Below, piece by piece: positions 23,553 through 36,102 of a DNA stretch of 64,000 nt. The notes beneath the pieces are model-generated. The model searched no databases and was not told the DNA's origin. It saw only the letters and a list, made by a program, of their open reading frames with translations. Numbering within the stretch: position 1 is the first letter of the stretch; each line of letters opens with the position of its first letter. Source of the stretch: Clavulina sp. PMI_390 (lineage: Eukaryota; Basidiomycota; Agaricomycetes; Cantharellales; Hydnaceae); assembly GCA_015039315.1 (NCBI GenBank), contig WIDE01000084.1:1-64000 (forward strand), in the 5' to 3' direction. A program made the translations under genes and the position numbers.

Positions 23553-24769
23553 GTCGTTGGTCGTCTGATGTTTTGGTGTTACCTTTGGGTCCTTCGCGGG
23601 AAAGGAGCTTTTGTCCCTCTTTCTTTTTCCTCGTCATTCTCTCATCCCTATCGTAGCTCTTCTTCTTTTGATCCTGGTGATCAGGCATTAAATGTTTCCG
23701 CCCGGGCGCTCGAGCGTTGCTGCTTAGAAATGTAAACTAATGTCATCGTGAGGCATAAGGGTCCAGAAAATATGCTCCTTCCTCCCTCGCACGCCCAGCG
23801 TTCCAGAGCTACCCTAACCCAGATATTCCATAGAGTAATCTAATTGTAGCTTCTTGATCAGATCGTTGTTGTGATCTATCTATTCTCTCCTCGTTTCTTT
23901 TTCTCGTTGGGCTCACTTGTGAGGGGCTGTTCTCGATTCAAAACGCCGCCCCTCCGAGATTTCCGTCTCGCATGTGCTATGAGTTACTTCCGGGCATTTC
24001 TTGACGAATTTCTAAAAGTGGGGGATTACCAACCAGTCCCATGAGATCTCACTAGGAGCTCAGGCGCATGTGGAGCGTTTCTCAGGTCTCAGGTGCACAT
24101 TCACGTTTCGGGGGATGAAGGGGCCTCCAAATACAGTGTCACAGGTGACGCAATACAGCGCGTGCTTCCCACGGTCCCATTTGGACGCCTCACCGAAGAC
24201 ACTCAGCCGCTTTCTTCCCTCAATCAATATGAAAGGGAAACGTGAAGAAGACAGTATCTCGAAACAGGCGGTGAGCTGAATCCAGCAAAGTTTACAGAGG
24301 TGCTATATTCGTCTCAGGAGAGTTGTATGCAGACAAGTCAGCAGCCGCTTGGCATGACGATATCGATAGGGTGATCTGCCCTTGTGGAGTGTGTCGAGCT
24401 AAATTTAATTACCACAGCCCTTGCCAACGTTCTTGCGGCCTTTTTCATTCTCCAAGAACCCAACCACTGCTCGTCTGTGCCTTTGAGCATTTGTGATAGT
24501 CAAGCCATCAATCAGATAGTCTTGTTCGACGAATCTTGTTGGTGATTGACCTTTAATTTAGTGAAGATAGTGAGTATTCAAGTGAGCCATCAACCACTTC
24601 CCGGCCCAAACAAGCCAATGATCGAGCGCCCGCAGTGGAGCGCTTCACCGCCGGGCCATCTTCCTCTCAACCATTCGCCCGTGAGATATCAGGATTTTAC
24701 TTTAATACTTATATGGCTCCGATATCCATTAGCCGTCTTCTTCCTGTTCGCCCCGCCCCTCGTGGTTTG
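23553..24769. other. Intergenic region before the transporter cluster
   Basis: About 1.2 kb with no supported gene. It contains T/C-rich stretches near 23600-23680 and 23890-23920, probably a 3' flank, then the upstream region of the first transporter. An in-frame ATG at 24635 would extend that transporter by 45 residues. Confidence 0.4.
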
Positions 24770-27043
24770 ATGTCTCCTAGAGAAGGTGGCGAAAGACCGT
24801 CTACTCCTCCTGCTCACGAGTCTCGGCCTAGAGTATCGACCGCATCCTCCACAAGCACCGACTACATCCCCGAAGCACGCTCGCCTACTCGCAAACGCCG
24901 AGACAGTTACGGCAATCTAGCCTCGCCCCGCCCCGACCTCACAGGCTCTCCTCGGATGGCTTCATTCGACAGGGCACATCCAAGTGGTGCCAGTATCGAA
25001 TCAATGGACAGCTCGCCCGCAGCCCGACCACCGCACGACACCTCTGATGACTTATCCGAGCTGCCTTTCACACCCACTACGCCATCTAAGCTTGATGAGC
25101 TCATTTATGTCGTTTCCCGTGCCGAGCCGGTGACGACCGTCGTGGACTTTGTGGGCGCCAATGCGGGGCTCCTGCTCATCATCTGCTCGCAATTCTTTTT
25201 CGCATTAATGAATCTGGGCGTCAAGCTCTTAGCTAACCTATCTACACCTGTACCAACTTTTGAGGTCAGTCTGTTTCTCATTGTGCATCTCATGCATGGA
25301 TTGAAGATGCGCCTTTCATCCTCATCCACCCAACGCCCACCACAAAACTATACCATGACACCTGACACTTTTTGCTACTTTATTTAGCTGATTGCGGCTC
25401 GAATGGTATGTGCAAAGTGTGTATGACTAATATCTGCTGACGCAAATCTTTGTCGCAATGGGTAGGGAATAACCGCTGTATGCTGTATAGCATGGATGTG
25501 AGCCCTCTTCCCCTTTCAGCTATGATCATACCCATTGACCCGTAGCAACGCATCTAGGCGCTGGCAGAATGTTCCAAATGCCCTGACCGGCCCTCCAGGC
25601 ATCCGACATTTACTGGTTCTCCGGGGTGTCCTCGGGTTCGTATGAGGGTTCCTCCATTGAGCGCCGGATGGTTATCTCACTGCTTTGCACAGGTTCTTCG
25701 GCATGTATGGCCTCTATCAATCATTGCGCGTGCTCAGCCTTTCCGATGCTACCTCCATCACGTTCCTGCAATCCTCCACTATCTCGGTGGCCGGTTTCTT
25801 ATTGCTCCATGAGCCGTTCAAGGTTAAAGAGCTAACTGCAGGGCGTAAGCTCCCACATCTTTCTATATGATTTCTGACGAGAGCTAACGTGAGCATCTAG
25901 TGTGCGCCTTGTTCGGCGTGCTGCTCATCGCGCGGCCCGATGCCATTTTTGGAAGGGCATCAGATTCTGATCCGGCTGTAGAGAAAGGAGCACGATTAGG
26001 GGCTGTTGGGTGTGTTTAGCTTATTCGTGTTATAGCGATCAACTTTTGCTAACGATTCTGGTTCTGCGTTTAGTGTCGCTCTCCTCGGGGTTCTTGGGAC
26101 TACAGGCGCTCGTGAGTGATGTTTCGATTTTGCTCAACTTTACCGCCTTCTTATACGCCATGGATTAGTAATAACAATACGCCACATCGGCACAAGAGCC
26201 CATCCGATGCATTCTATCTCATACTACAGTGTGTGGAGTGTGATCGTAGCCGTTGTAGGCTCAATCATGCTGAAGGAAGCGTGGGTTCTCCCAACCAATC
26301 CCTGGTGGATCTTGGGATTATTTGGGATCGGCATTGCTGGCTTCCTGGGTCAGGTAATTCGCGTAACCCGCTGTTACAGCACACAACATTGCTGAGTGTC
26401 TGACCCCGTACTATTAGGTGTTCTTGACCAAGGGCCTACAACTGGAGACTGCTAGCAGAGGGTCGATCGGGCTTTATACCCAAGTGAGCATAACACTATA
26501 TCTCCACGAACCACTTCTTACTGACTTGTTGAAAGATTATTTATTCAACCACGCTAGAACGAATATTCCTCCACACACATCCATCTGCACTTAGTATTAT
26601 TGGAACATGCATTATAATGACTAGCGCTATCTACATTGCGGTATGTGTCTCCCAAGTGGCTTCTCTATGATACCACCTCATTTAGCACCGTTTGGTACCT
26701 AAAGATCTCCAAGGATAATCAGTCACCGCCAAGGCTTTCCTCTTCCACAGACGCAGAGCCGATATTACCAATCTCAACTCCGCCATCCGCTCGTGTCGCA
26801 ACCAGAGAGCTCCAAGGTGACGGGAGAACATTGACATACGTTCCACTACCAGGCGACCCAGGTTCCGAGGGCGCCCCAGTATTGTCTGCCGAAGACAGCG
26901 GGGAGGAGGCTGTACCAATGGGCCCAATAAAATCTCCTGTCCCTGGTCGGGTGGTGGGGGCTGATGGGGCAGTATGGAGCCCGCTTTCTCCATTTACCCC
27001 TCGGGTACCTGCAAGTAGCTCAAGGGTCAAGTCGACACGATAG
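24770..27043 (+). CDS. EamA/DMT-family membrane transporter, copy 1 of 3
   Basis: Eleven exons: 24770-25264, 25388-25405, 25466-25497, 25558-25635, 25693-25844, 25901-26009, 26074-26111, 26169-26353, 26418-26483, 26536-26640, 26705-27043, giving 538 residues. A hydrophilic Ser/Pro-rich N-terminus of about 110 residues precedes about ten membrane helices made of two EamA repeats. Landmarks are ANAGLLLIICSQFFFALMN, FFGMYGLYQSLRVLSLSDAT, FLQSSTISVAGFLLLHEP, RHIGTRAHPMHSISYYS and FLTKGLQLETASRGSIGLYTQ. This is the drug/metabolite transporter fold, closest in my reading to the SLC35G/YMR253C-like branch. The substrate is unknown. Exon 2 is only 18 nt and is kept in all three copies. The start is chosen to match MPRL-type starts of the sister genes. 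Confidence 0.88.
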
Positions 27044-27423
27044 ATCGCTTCTCATATTTATAGTCGTTCATTTTTGGATCTACTTACTCGTGCGCACCTC
27101 AGCTGCAATGAACTTGCCTGTACAGCGTGTGCATCCACGCTGTACGGCTGATTTTCTCAAAGAACGTAATACCAATCCACGAACATGCCCTATTGCCCCA
27201 CATCGTCGACGTCGGCGCCGGTCCCCTTCGACTTGCCTGATCGACCGGTGCGGGGGTGAAACTGACCGGGCCCTTGTTGATCGAGTCCTCGGGCCTGACC
27301 GGCCAGCCGGGCAGCCTCTTGCTTCTCGCTATTTGAGGTCAGCTAATCGTCTTACCGATACTTCAAGCCTTCCAGTGGCTCTACACGGCTGGCAAAACGT
27401 TCCGACTACGTAGTTTGGGCTCC

Positions 27424-27836
27424 GTGAGAGGTCACACTTCCTCTCAGGGGTACCAGAAACGTGGTCGCCGCATATTTTCTGGCATGTTACGACTCCTGCT
27501 GGGAGTGTCGGTTCTATCATTCCTGTAGCAGCATATAATTCTGTCGGCGTTGAGCAAAATGAAGGAGCATTTGACGGGTAGGCTAGTGGGTTTGAGCTGA
27601 TGGCCGCGTGCATCTATATGGCTTCGGCCAGATTGAAACTGCCGGCAAGAACATACAGTACGAGCCTAGATTCTTTATTTCACCATCGCAAAGCACGCGT
27701 GGATCGGGCAGCACTAGCTCCTGGATGGCAAAAGAGTTTCAGGATGGAGTCCGAGCTACGTTTGATGCGCGGGGCGAACGGCGACGGAGACGGAGGAATG
27801 CCCAAAGATATGGAATTTGATACATCAGATAGGTAG
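27424..27836 (+). CDS. Possible gene fragment between transporter copies 1 and 2
   Basis: An open frame from 27424 to 27577 (GVPETWSPHIFWHVTTPAGS... VGVEQNEGAFDG) can be joined through a 53-nt GT-AG intron to 27632-27836 (TYSTSLDSLFHH ... MPKDMEFDTSDR, stop). Phase fits and the second exon reads like a protein C-terminus. No start codon and no upstream exon were found, and a minus-strand frame overlaps the first exon. It may be a truncated gene. No family is recognised. Confidence 0.25.
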
Positions 27837-28358
27837 TGGGAAGCTTCAGAAGACGGAAGTTTTTATAGAGCTGGGGAAGAAAAGAACTAGTGCTGGGAGG
27901 GGAAGATAGCCCGAAGGTTGAGAGAGTCTGCTGAATCGATGGTTTTATAGTCTCCCTAGGTTATGGTATCCTTGATTCCCGTTACGTCGTAGCATTCGTT
28001 GCACGATTTTCCATTCTGAACCTTCCGTGTGGAAATCTTCCAGGACACTCACTTGTGGCTTTTGTTTGTTCCCTAGTGACCTACCTTATCACTCAGCCTT
28101 CTACACCTCGTATCGCCCCTTCTGCTCACAATGGACGAGTCGGCGTCCCTCAAACCGCTCGCGCCCCTTGACCTGGGGAAGAAATCATGATGTAAACTGA
28201 TTCAGTTTGTTTGGAGCTTTTCTTGGGCCAAACAACTCGGCACGGTGCAGCCTCACCCTTCTCTCGTTCTTCCTTCACGCCGAGATATATAAGTGCGATC
28301 CCTTATACCTCTCTTACTCTACGGCTATACCCCCCTTTCTGGCTTCGCTGTTCTTGTA
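27837..28358. other. Upstream region of transporter copy 2
   Basis: No gene seen, apart from a 19-codon ATG-stop frame at 28131-28190 which may act as an upstream ORF or be chance. Confidence 0.35.
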
Positions 28359-30547
28359 ATGCCTCGTCTTGCGGAGGGCCAGAAGCCATCTACTTCTGCC
28401 CATGGGAATCCGGCTCGGCAATCGAGAGGCTCCTCAACGAGCTCCAACCTCAGTGTCGAGCTAAGTTCTCCCACTATGAAACGACGAGAGAGCTATGGCA
28501 GTGAGGAAAACCCTCGCCCTAACCTCGCTATCTTGACGCCTTCGATCGAAGATTTGCACCAAGATAGCCTGGGTATGGAAAACTTGAACGGACAGAACGA
28601 CACTTCTCATGGCTTTCATGACCACCATTACCCCCCTCCTTCATCCTCCAGACTCGACCAGTTGTTCTATGCCGTTTCACATGCCTCACCTATCGTTATC
28701 ATCAGTGACTTTGTGCGCGCCAACGCCGGGCTCCTCCTTATTATATGCTCGCAATTCTTCTTTGCGTTGATGAACGTGGGCGTCAAATTTTTGACTGGAC
28801 TGTCCCAGCCTGTGCCGACATTCGAGGTGAGCGTCACGGTTGTTGCTTCCATGAGTCATTTCATTCGTGCCTGGCGTTGGCGGCCAGGCACGTTGACAAC
28901 GAAGTGATTCCCTAACATTCGACACTGACTGACACTCTTCCAACTTGCTTCCTCAATAGCTTATCGCAACTCGAATGGTACGTCTGCACGTTATGGTGGT
29001 GGTCGCGTGAATCCCTCTGACTTTGTTCCAAATGGGTAGGCTATCACCGCTGTGTGCTGTGTGGGGTGGATGTGAGTTCTCCCTCGATTTTTTCAATAAC
29101 CATCGATCTCAACCAAGCGTCTAGGCACTGGCAGAATGTCCCATATCCTGTCATTGGTCCTCCGGGCGTTCGACATTTATTGGTTTTGCGCGGAGTGACA
29201 GGGTTCGTTTGCGGCCGTGCTATTTTAGTCTCCCGCTCCTCACCTCATTGCTCTCTGAACAGATTCTTCGGTCTATTTGGGATGTACTACAGCCTGCAGT
29301 ACCTTAGCCTTTCCGATGCCACGGCAATCACGTTCCTTCAACCTTCAACTATATCTGTTGCCGGTTTTCTCTTACTACATGAGCCGTTGAAGCTTCGGGA
29401 GCTCACAGCAGGGTGTACGTCTTTGTCCTTGACTTTGGATCGTCCATATCACACCTGGCTGATGTGACCGGATAGTGTGCGCTCTGTTCGGGGTGTTACT
29501 CATTGCTCGGCCGGCAGCCATATTTGGATCAGGATCAGTTTCTGACCCAGCTGTTGAGAAAGGAACCCCTGCAGACCGAGTAGCCGCCGTTGGGTTGGTT
29601 TCTCCTTCTCTTGTTCCAGGAGGATTTCATTTGTGCTTATCGATTTGACTCCCCGTAGTGTTGCTCTCCTAGGGGTTCTTGGTGCCACCGGCGCTCGTCA
29701 GTAGGGTTCCCCTCATGTTCTCTCACGATCCTTCTAACCGTCTACCGATTTACTAGTGATCACCATACGGCACATCGGCACACGGGCACATCCTATGCAC
29801 TCAATCTCGTACTTCAGTGTATGGTGCGTGATCGTTGCGGTTGTAGGTTCTCTCGTCATGCAGAAGGGATGGGTTATCCCAACCGACCCCATGTGGAGCC
29901 TGGGACTATTCGCGATTGGCGTCGCTGGGTTCCTCGGCCAGGTCTTCCTGACAAAGGGCCTCCAGATGGAGACTGCCAGCAGGGGGTCTATTGGACTTTA
30001 TACCCAAGTGGGTATTGCAACTTCGATCTCCTTAGCTGATACCATTCTGACATGCGGAAAGATCATATATTCTACCGTGTTAGAACGGATATTCTTTAAT
30101 AATCGACCAGCTGTGCTCAGTATCATTGGGACATGCATCATCATGACCAGCGCCGTGTACATCGCAGTACGTTCACGATCAGTCTTCCGTCCAGTTTGTT
30201 CTCCTCATTTCATGTATCATTACCCTTAGCTCTCCAAGAACCGTCAGCCAGCCTCAAAGGCATCCTCGACGAATTCTGAGCCACTTCTACCTGTTACATC
30301 TCCAACATCCACTCGATTTTCGACTCGAGGGAGCCGCGGAGGATCGGCTTACATTCCACTGCCTACTGACGCAGGGCGCGACGGTGTTCCTGTGTTCGCT
30401 GATGACGAGGGAGAGGAAGTGGAGCTGCCAATGGGGCCCACCAAATCTGCTGCTCCTGCCGTCGTAGTGGGAGCCGATGGTGTGGAATGGAACCCGCTCT
30501 CTCCATTCTCGCCTCGAACGCCAGCCAATACTTCGAGGGTCAAGTAG
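28359..30547 (+). CDS. EamA/DMT-family membrane transporter, copy 2 of 3
   Basis: Ten exons: 28359-28826, 28960-28977, 29040-29071, 29125-29202, 29263-29414, 29476-29593, 29659-29696, 29757-30007, 30062-30166, 30230-30547, giving 525 residues. It is collinear with its neighbours, with the same DMT landmarks (RANAGLLLIICSQFFFALMN, FFGLFGMYYSLQYLSLSDAT, RHIGTRAHPMHSISYFS). Exon 8 here is a fusion of the equivalents of exons 8 and 9, so one intron is missing. The 54-nt intron at 30008-30061 has no stop in frame, so retention would insert 18 residues. Substrate and membrane are unknown. The C-terminal tail ends in the PLSPF(T/S)P motif shared by all three copies. Confidence 0.88.
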
Positions 30548-31025
30548 ACGAGATAGAGTGCCATGCACATCCTCGCGACTTCCCATGTGGCGTTCTAGAC
30601 ATTCGTCCCTTTATACCTTCGCCGTATCTAAATTTTGTCTTCTCCCAGAGCCTTCTTTCTAGTTTGGATATCCGTTCACCTGTTAGCTATGTAGAGTATT
30701 ACAATGTAGCATCCGTAGCATTAGTGTACTGGTGTGTCCTGTAGTAGAAGAGAAAGGAATATCAATACACGGAACCTTCCTACTTATGCTTCGTGATCGT
30801 CTCGGACGTCGGCGCCGATCATGCCTCCTTTGAATTGGCAATCGGCACGCGTGGGTATGAGAAAGTGGGCGAACCCTTCCGCCGGCGGCGAATGCAAAGG
30901 TCTCTGGGCCTGGACTTCCCAGCTTGGCTTTGGTGACTGCTGACCCCTTTTGTTTCCTCGCTCTTGGACGAGCGCTCATCGACGACTTCATATCGGTTTT
31001 GTGAAAATTACGAGCTTCGGACGAT
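30548..31025. other. Spacer between transporter copies 2 and 3
   Basis: No gene seen. It presumably holds the 3' end of copy 2 and the promoter of copy 3. Confidence 0.5.
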
Positions 31026-33405
31026 ATGCCGCGACTAGGACCAGACGACAAGAAACCTTCGGTGGCGGGCCGCGATGTTCCTGCTTCTCCTCCTGATTCC
31101 TCGGGCCACCGCGGCCCCGTGGGGTCAACAGCCAGCAGTCCATCTCATCATCTCTCGGTCGATACAGGCACCAATCCAGCGCTGAAACGGCGGTCAGACA
31201 GCCATGGAAGCCACGATGCGCCTCGACCTGCAGATCTGCCCGCCTCACGCTCCTCTATCCTGAACATGGGTCCTGTCGAAGATTCAGATGATGAAGCAGA
31301 TGCAGATTCAGGGGCTTCTCATCACGGCTCTTACCTCCATACGCACGCCTATGGCCACGACCACTATAATAATCCCTCTACTCATCAGCGGAGTTCACCA
31401 TTCCATTCGCCATGGTCGTCCCAATCGAACCTCAGTCTCGTCTCGACGCTCACCAACATCTACTACTCCATCCACACTATCACCCGCGCTTTCGTTCGAG
31501 CTAATGCCGGATTATTGCTCGTTTTTGCTTCTGGCCTCTTTTTCTCTTTCATGAATCTTGGGGCTAAATTCCTCGCTACCTGGAGTCAGAATATCCCATT
31601 GTTGGAGGTCAGTCAGTTATGCCACTTCAGCTCATATTTGATATGGCTCACTCACTTACTTTGCCTTGACACTCATTCACCTGCAATACTAGCTCATTGG
31701 GATTCGGATGGTATGTTTTCCACTGTATAAATTCTCTCTCGATGGAGTGTGACTCGACATGAGGACAGGTGATCACTGGTGTCTGCTGTGTATCTTGGAT
31801 GTAAGACCCCCTCATTCCAATGCATACCCCCCTCTTCAATAACATAAATGACCACTCTCAGGTATTGGAAAAAGATTCCGTATCCTGTGCTCGGGCCGCC
31901 AGGGATCAGGTACCTGCTGGTCGCTCGCGGAGTCACAGGGTAAGTTCGGCACTTCCCAACCTCTGCTCATCCCACTCATCAGCCTTCATGAATCAGATTC
32001 TTTGGCCTCTCAGGCATGTGGCTAAGTCTTAGGTGGTTATCGTTATCCGATGCCACCGCTATCACGTTCCTCCAACCGTCATTCGTGTCCTTTGCTGGAT
32101 TCCTTCTCCTGAAGGAGGCTGTGAGTTTGCGAGAAGCTTTCGCTGGGGGTGAGTGACTCGATGGTCTACAGTACCTTATATAGGTCCTTATCCCTTTCAA
32201 AGTGTTTGCCTTGTCCGGAGTGGTCCTCATCGCCCGACCCAAATTTCTCTTTGGGACCCCATCCGGTGCTAGGCTCCCCGCCGATGATGTGACACCAGGA
32301 GAACGATTGCTTGGAGTAGGGTCAGTATCTAGCTAACCATCTTCTCTTTATCCTATCACTCAACAAAGTACTGATTGTCTTTCTATTATGTCCAGTGTCG
32401 TTCTTGGCGGAGTAGCGATTGGTGGCCTCTCCAGTGCGTGCTGCCTATTATTGCCCCAAATAGCTGATCATCCCATCTAATGAACAACTCTTGTTTATCT
32501 AGTCATCGTGATCAGGTATATTGGCACTCGTGCTCACGCACTGCAGACAATTTCCTATTTCAGTGCTTGCTGTGTGGTCGTCGCTGTTGTGGGTTCCCTA
32601 ATCACTCGCGAGCCGTGGGTCATCCCTACCGATCCTATGTGGGCGCTTGGTTTGTTCGGCATTGGAATTTCAGGCTTTATTGGGCAGGTAAATTATCTGG
32701 AACAACGTGCTCCTTCAGAGACTGAGCTCTATTATTAATACAGGCACTTCTCACAATGGGATTGCAGCTAGAGACAGCCAGCAGAGGCTCTATCGGCCTC
32801 TACATCCAGGTAAATAATTTTCGTAATATTGTGGACATTGTATTCGTGAATACTGATAGTAGACTAGATTATCTACTCGGTGGTATTGGAGCGCATCTTC
32901 CTACATCATGAACCAACTGTACTCAGCATCATTGGAACATGTATAATCATGACAAGCGCCATCTATATCGCCGTACGTTCTCTCTACATATCAATACTCT
33001 GCATTTGCCTGCGTCTTATTGGTTCATCTGCATTCCCTATAGGTCACCAAAAATAGCGGTCAGATTGCTGGAGGCTCGACAGCCAGCATCACTTCAGCCG
33101 TCGAGCCTTTGCTTCCAACATCATCTCCTACGTCTCGCACGAATTTATGGGCTCAACGACATAGGGCCTCACCGAGCGGCGGCGGTCGAGAGTACGCCTC
33201 ACTGCCCACCGATGTCGACATGGACGCTGAGGAGTTGGACGATGCCAGTTCTGGGAAACTCACCTCGGTCCATAGTCGAGGAGCCTTGCCTCCATTATCA
33301 ACCACAACCCTCGGCACGAATCCAACACCTGGAGCAGGTGATAACGAGGATGAAGGGTGGAGCCCTCTCTCGCCGTTCACTCCGAAAGCGAGTGCTCGTT
33401 CATAG
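31026..33405 (+). CDS. EamA/DMT-family membrane transporter, copy 3 of 3
   Basis: Eleven exons: 31026-31607, 31693-31710, 31769-31800, 31862-31939, 31997-32148, 32203-32320, 32396-32433, 32503-32687, 32744-32809, 32868-32972, 33043-33405, giving 578 residues. The exon map equals that of copy 1, with internal exon lengths identical except for exon 6 (118 nt here and in copy 2, 109 nt in copy 1). The hydrophilic N-terminus is longer and His-rich (SHHGSYLHTHAYGHDH). The transporter core is the most diverged of the three (SGLFFSFMNLGAKF, FFGLSGMWLSLRWLSLSDAT, RYIGTRAHALQTISYFS). The start MPRLG matches copy 2. The His-rich segment could bind metal, but that is speculation. Confidence 0.88.
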
Positions 33406-34161
33406 CTCGTGGGCGAAAAACCATGAGGTCTTGCTATCGCTTGCGTCATTCCACGAGATTTACCTCCAACATTCCATGTGTGCACAGTATCTTCTATGGT
33501 CATTGTGACATAATTTGTATACATTTGTGGCGCTTATCTGTTTCAACTAACAATATTCATCTAAATAGCATGTGGGGTGCCTGGTGCTCAGGCGGCATCG
33601 TGGCCATTCCCGTCCGATCTTTTGTGGCTTGCATTCTAGCCCTTGGCGATGCTAATTTGAGAGCGGCGGGTGTGACGTGACCGACTAGCATGCACGTGCA
33701 ATTGAAAAACAATACTTTTACCGCCCGCTCATCCGCAGCAAAACAATATTCATTGTTCAATGGAAATCAAACAATCTTCCATCGCGCTGAGAAGAAAACA
33801 AAGACGATGGCGGGTAGGGCGCCGGGACAAACGTTTTGCGTGCTCAAGGGTGAGTCGTGTGGCTCTCTAGTGGCACCCGTCGACGAGTGATGGAGCCACC
33901 TATACAACTTCCGCTGGGGATGCTCGGTTGTCAGACGGAGATGAGTGAAGTGACTGAGAAAGTATATTATATTATGATTCAAACGCGACCCGTCACCGCC
34001 TAATGGTATTTATCCGCAAAATGACCTTCGTCACCCATTTATGAAGACTTGGCTTTTCCCCGTGTTTTATCCCCCCGCTCTCTCCCCCTCCCTTGCTTGG
34101 AGTCCAGAACTGTCTCTGTTTGCTTGACGGTCTGATCCCTGCTTGCTCTTGAGCCGTCACG
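33406..34161. other. Intergenic region
   Basis: No supported gene. It separates the transporter cluster from the secreted glycosidase-like gene. Confidence 0.45.
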
Positions 34162-35633
34162 ATGCGTGGTGCTTCCGGCTGTCTGTTTGCTTCCGTCGTG
34201 TTCGGGTCTCTCGTCGGAACCTTTGCCAGAGCTTTGCCTGAGCTTGCCCGACGAAGCCGGTCCATCCCCCAGAGCTCTGTTCAGTTTTCCTCGGGTACTC
34301 TCCAGCTCATTGACCAGGTTCTTGCTTCCGCTGCTACCCAGAGGTAAGCTCGGTTTCCTTGTAGAGGAGCATTGCATCGACGGCATGCACTCCCAATCTT
34401 GATATGTTCGGCCACATTCTGAACATTCCCTTTGTCTTGTTTTCCAGTTGGGAGATTGGGACTCGCGAAACCGCTCTTCTGGAGTTTTACAGTCCTAAGT
34501 ACTTCTTGTACTCATCGGGCTCCTCCATCCCGCCTCCTGCGTTGACAAATGCGTCGGATATTACCAACATTACCGAATGCTTTCAGAGTGTCGACTCAGT
34601 GCTGGCAAGCAAGCCTGTAGGGGCAGAACCTCTCTTTCAGACCAGTGCTGCGGGCGATCCAGCCAGTATGTTCCCTTTTCATCCTCCACCTCGGATTGTA
34701 CTCACCCACTCCACGCCGACCATCGTAGGTGCTGGCATTCCGTTCCTGATCAGGAATGCTACTATTATTGCCGCCTCTCCCTCGTCCAATTACTCTATCG
34801 CTGCGCAAGAAGAGCTCGATCATCTTCTTAGTGTCCAGCGTGAGAATACGACGGGAGCAATATCACAGCGCGAGGCACCCGAGCCTGTGCAACTCTGGGC
34901 TGACTTTGTGGGAATGGCACCCGCATTTATCTCCTACTATGGCGCTATCAACAAGAATCAATCACTTGTCCAGCTTGGGTATGATCAGGTCGCTGCGTAT
35001 CACACGATGCTGCTCGATACCAACGTTGGGTTGCTAGAGCACATTGTGTTGGGCGGAGGCATTGGGAGCCCTGCACAAGACCATGGCCACTGGAGCACCG
35101 GTAACGGGTGGCTCGTCCTGGGTCTGCTCCGCGTTGAACGGATCATCTCCCTCAGTCCCTACGCCAAAGCTATGGCCTCGCAGCGCTCTACCCTCCTGCA
35201 ATGGGCTCTCAGTCTTACCAATGCCGCGTGGTCATACCAGGCAAGCACCGGGTTCCTCTACAACTACATCGACTGCTTCGCCACTGGAAGCACCAACTCG
35301 ACCTCATGCTTTGAGGATAGCGCGGGCACCGCGCTCATGGCCGCTAACACGTTCCGCCTCGCTCAGATCCTGTACTCTCCCTCAACTCACTCGTCGAGCT
35401 ACACTGTTCCAGGTCAAACCCTCTCCCCCAACGTGGCCGCAGCGGAGAAGGCGCGCCAGTACATTGTCAATCACGTAAACACAACTACAGGTATTGTAGG
35501 CCCCGTCGTGAATCCGGAGGATTGGTCGAGCGAGTTGGCGGCGGGTGGGACAAGCCCCGAGGGACAGGCGTTCCTGCTTCTCTTGCAAGCGGCGTACCGC
35601 GATTGGTGGTCCCTCACCTCTGGCCGGTACTAA
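34162..35633 (+). CDS. Secreted six-hairpin glycoside hydrolase-like protein (GH88/GH105 type)
   Basis: Two exons, 34162-34343 and 34448-35633, giving 455 residues. The N-terminus is a signal peptide (basic start, then a hydrophobic run to GTFARA), so the protein is probably exported. The core has landmarks of the YteR/YesR unsaturated glucuronyl/rhamnogalacturonyl hydrolase fold: LWADFVGMAPAFISYYG with the likely catalytic Asp, HWSTGNGWLVLGLLRV, EDSAGTALMAANTF and SPEGQAFLLLLQAAYRDWW. Several NxT/NxS sites fit a secreted glycoprotein. A role in degrading pectin or other uronic-acid polymers is inferred from the family. Many basidiomycete members lack biochemical proof. Confidence 0.82.
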
Positions 35634-36102
35634 ACGTACTAGCCAGTCTCATCCACAATCTGGTCCCCCACTTCCATACCCATCGAGACAACCTAATCCG
35701 TTTCCCATGCTTTTGTGCTTATGCCCCTCACTCCATCGACCTCCCGATGACCACTTTCGGTATCCTTCGCATATATCCACGCTTTGTACTTACTTGTTTC
35801 ATGACCACCTTTCCTCAATGCTCTCCTCCGCTCATCCATTACTATTTTGCTGCCTCTCTGCTAGATAGTAAATTTGTTGTTTTTGTCCTGTGATTAATCA
35901 TTGCCTTGTTATCAAACTGCCCCGTTCGTCACAGTACAAAGCCCCAGCCCTCCTGTCTGAGGTGCGATATCAAGCTAGACGATGCCCGTATATTTGTACA
36001 AAATGGTATCAATAGAACAAATTACAAAATTTTAGTACTGCTTGACCACAGCCAAAGACCTCTGGATGGTCTCATCGGAGGAACGCCATGACGGGCAATG
36101 AG
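35634..36102. other. Convergent 3' flanks
   Basis: Spacer between two convergent genes. C/T-rich just after the stop at 35633. No gene seen. Confidence 0.5.

Noticed and set aside
27280..27430. Apparent remnant of a fourth DMT transporter (CTGACCGGCC, TGGCAAAACGTTCC)
   Set aside because: The matches are about ten bases long and in the wrong order relative to the intact copies.
28131..28190. 19-codon ATG-to-stop frame upstream of transporter copy 2
   Set aside because: Could be an upstream ORF, but one of this length is expected by chance and nothing shows it is transcribed.
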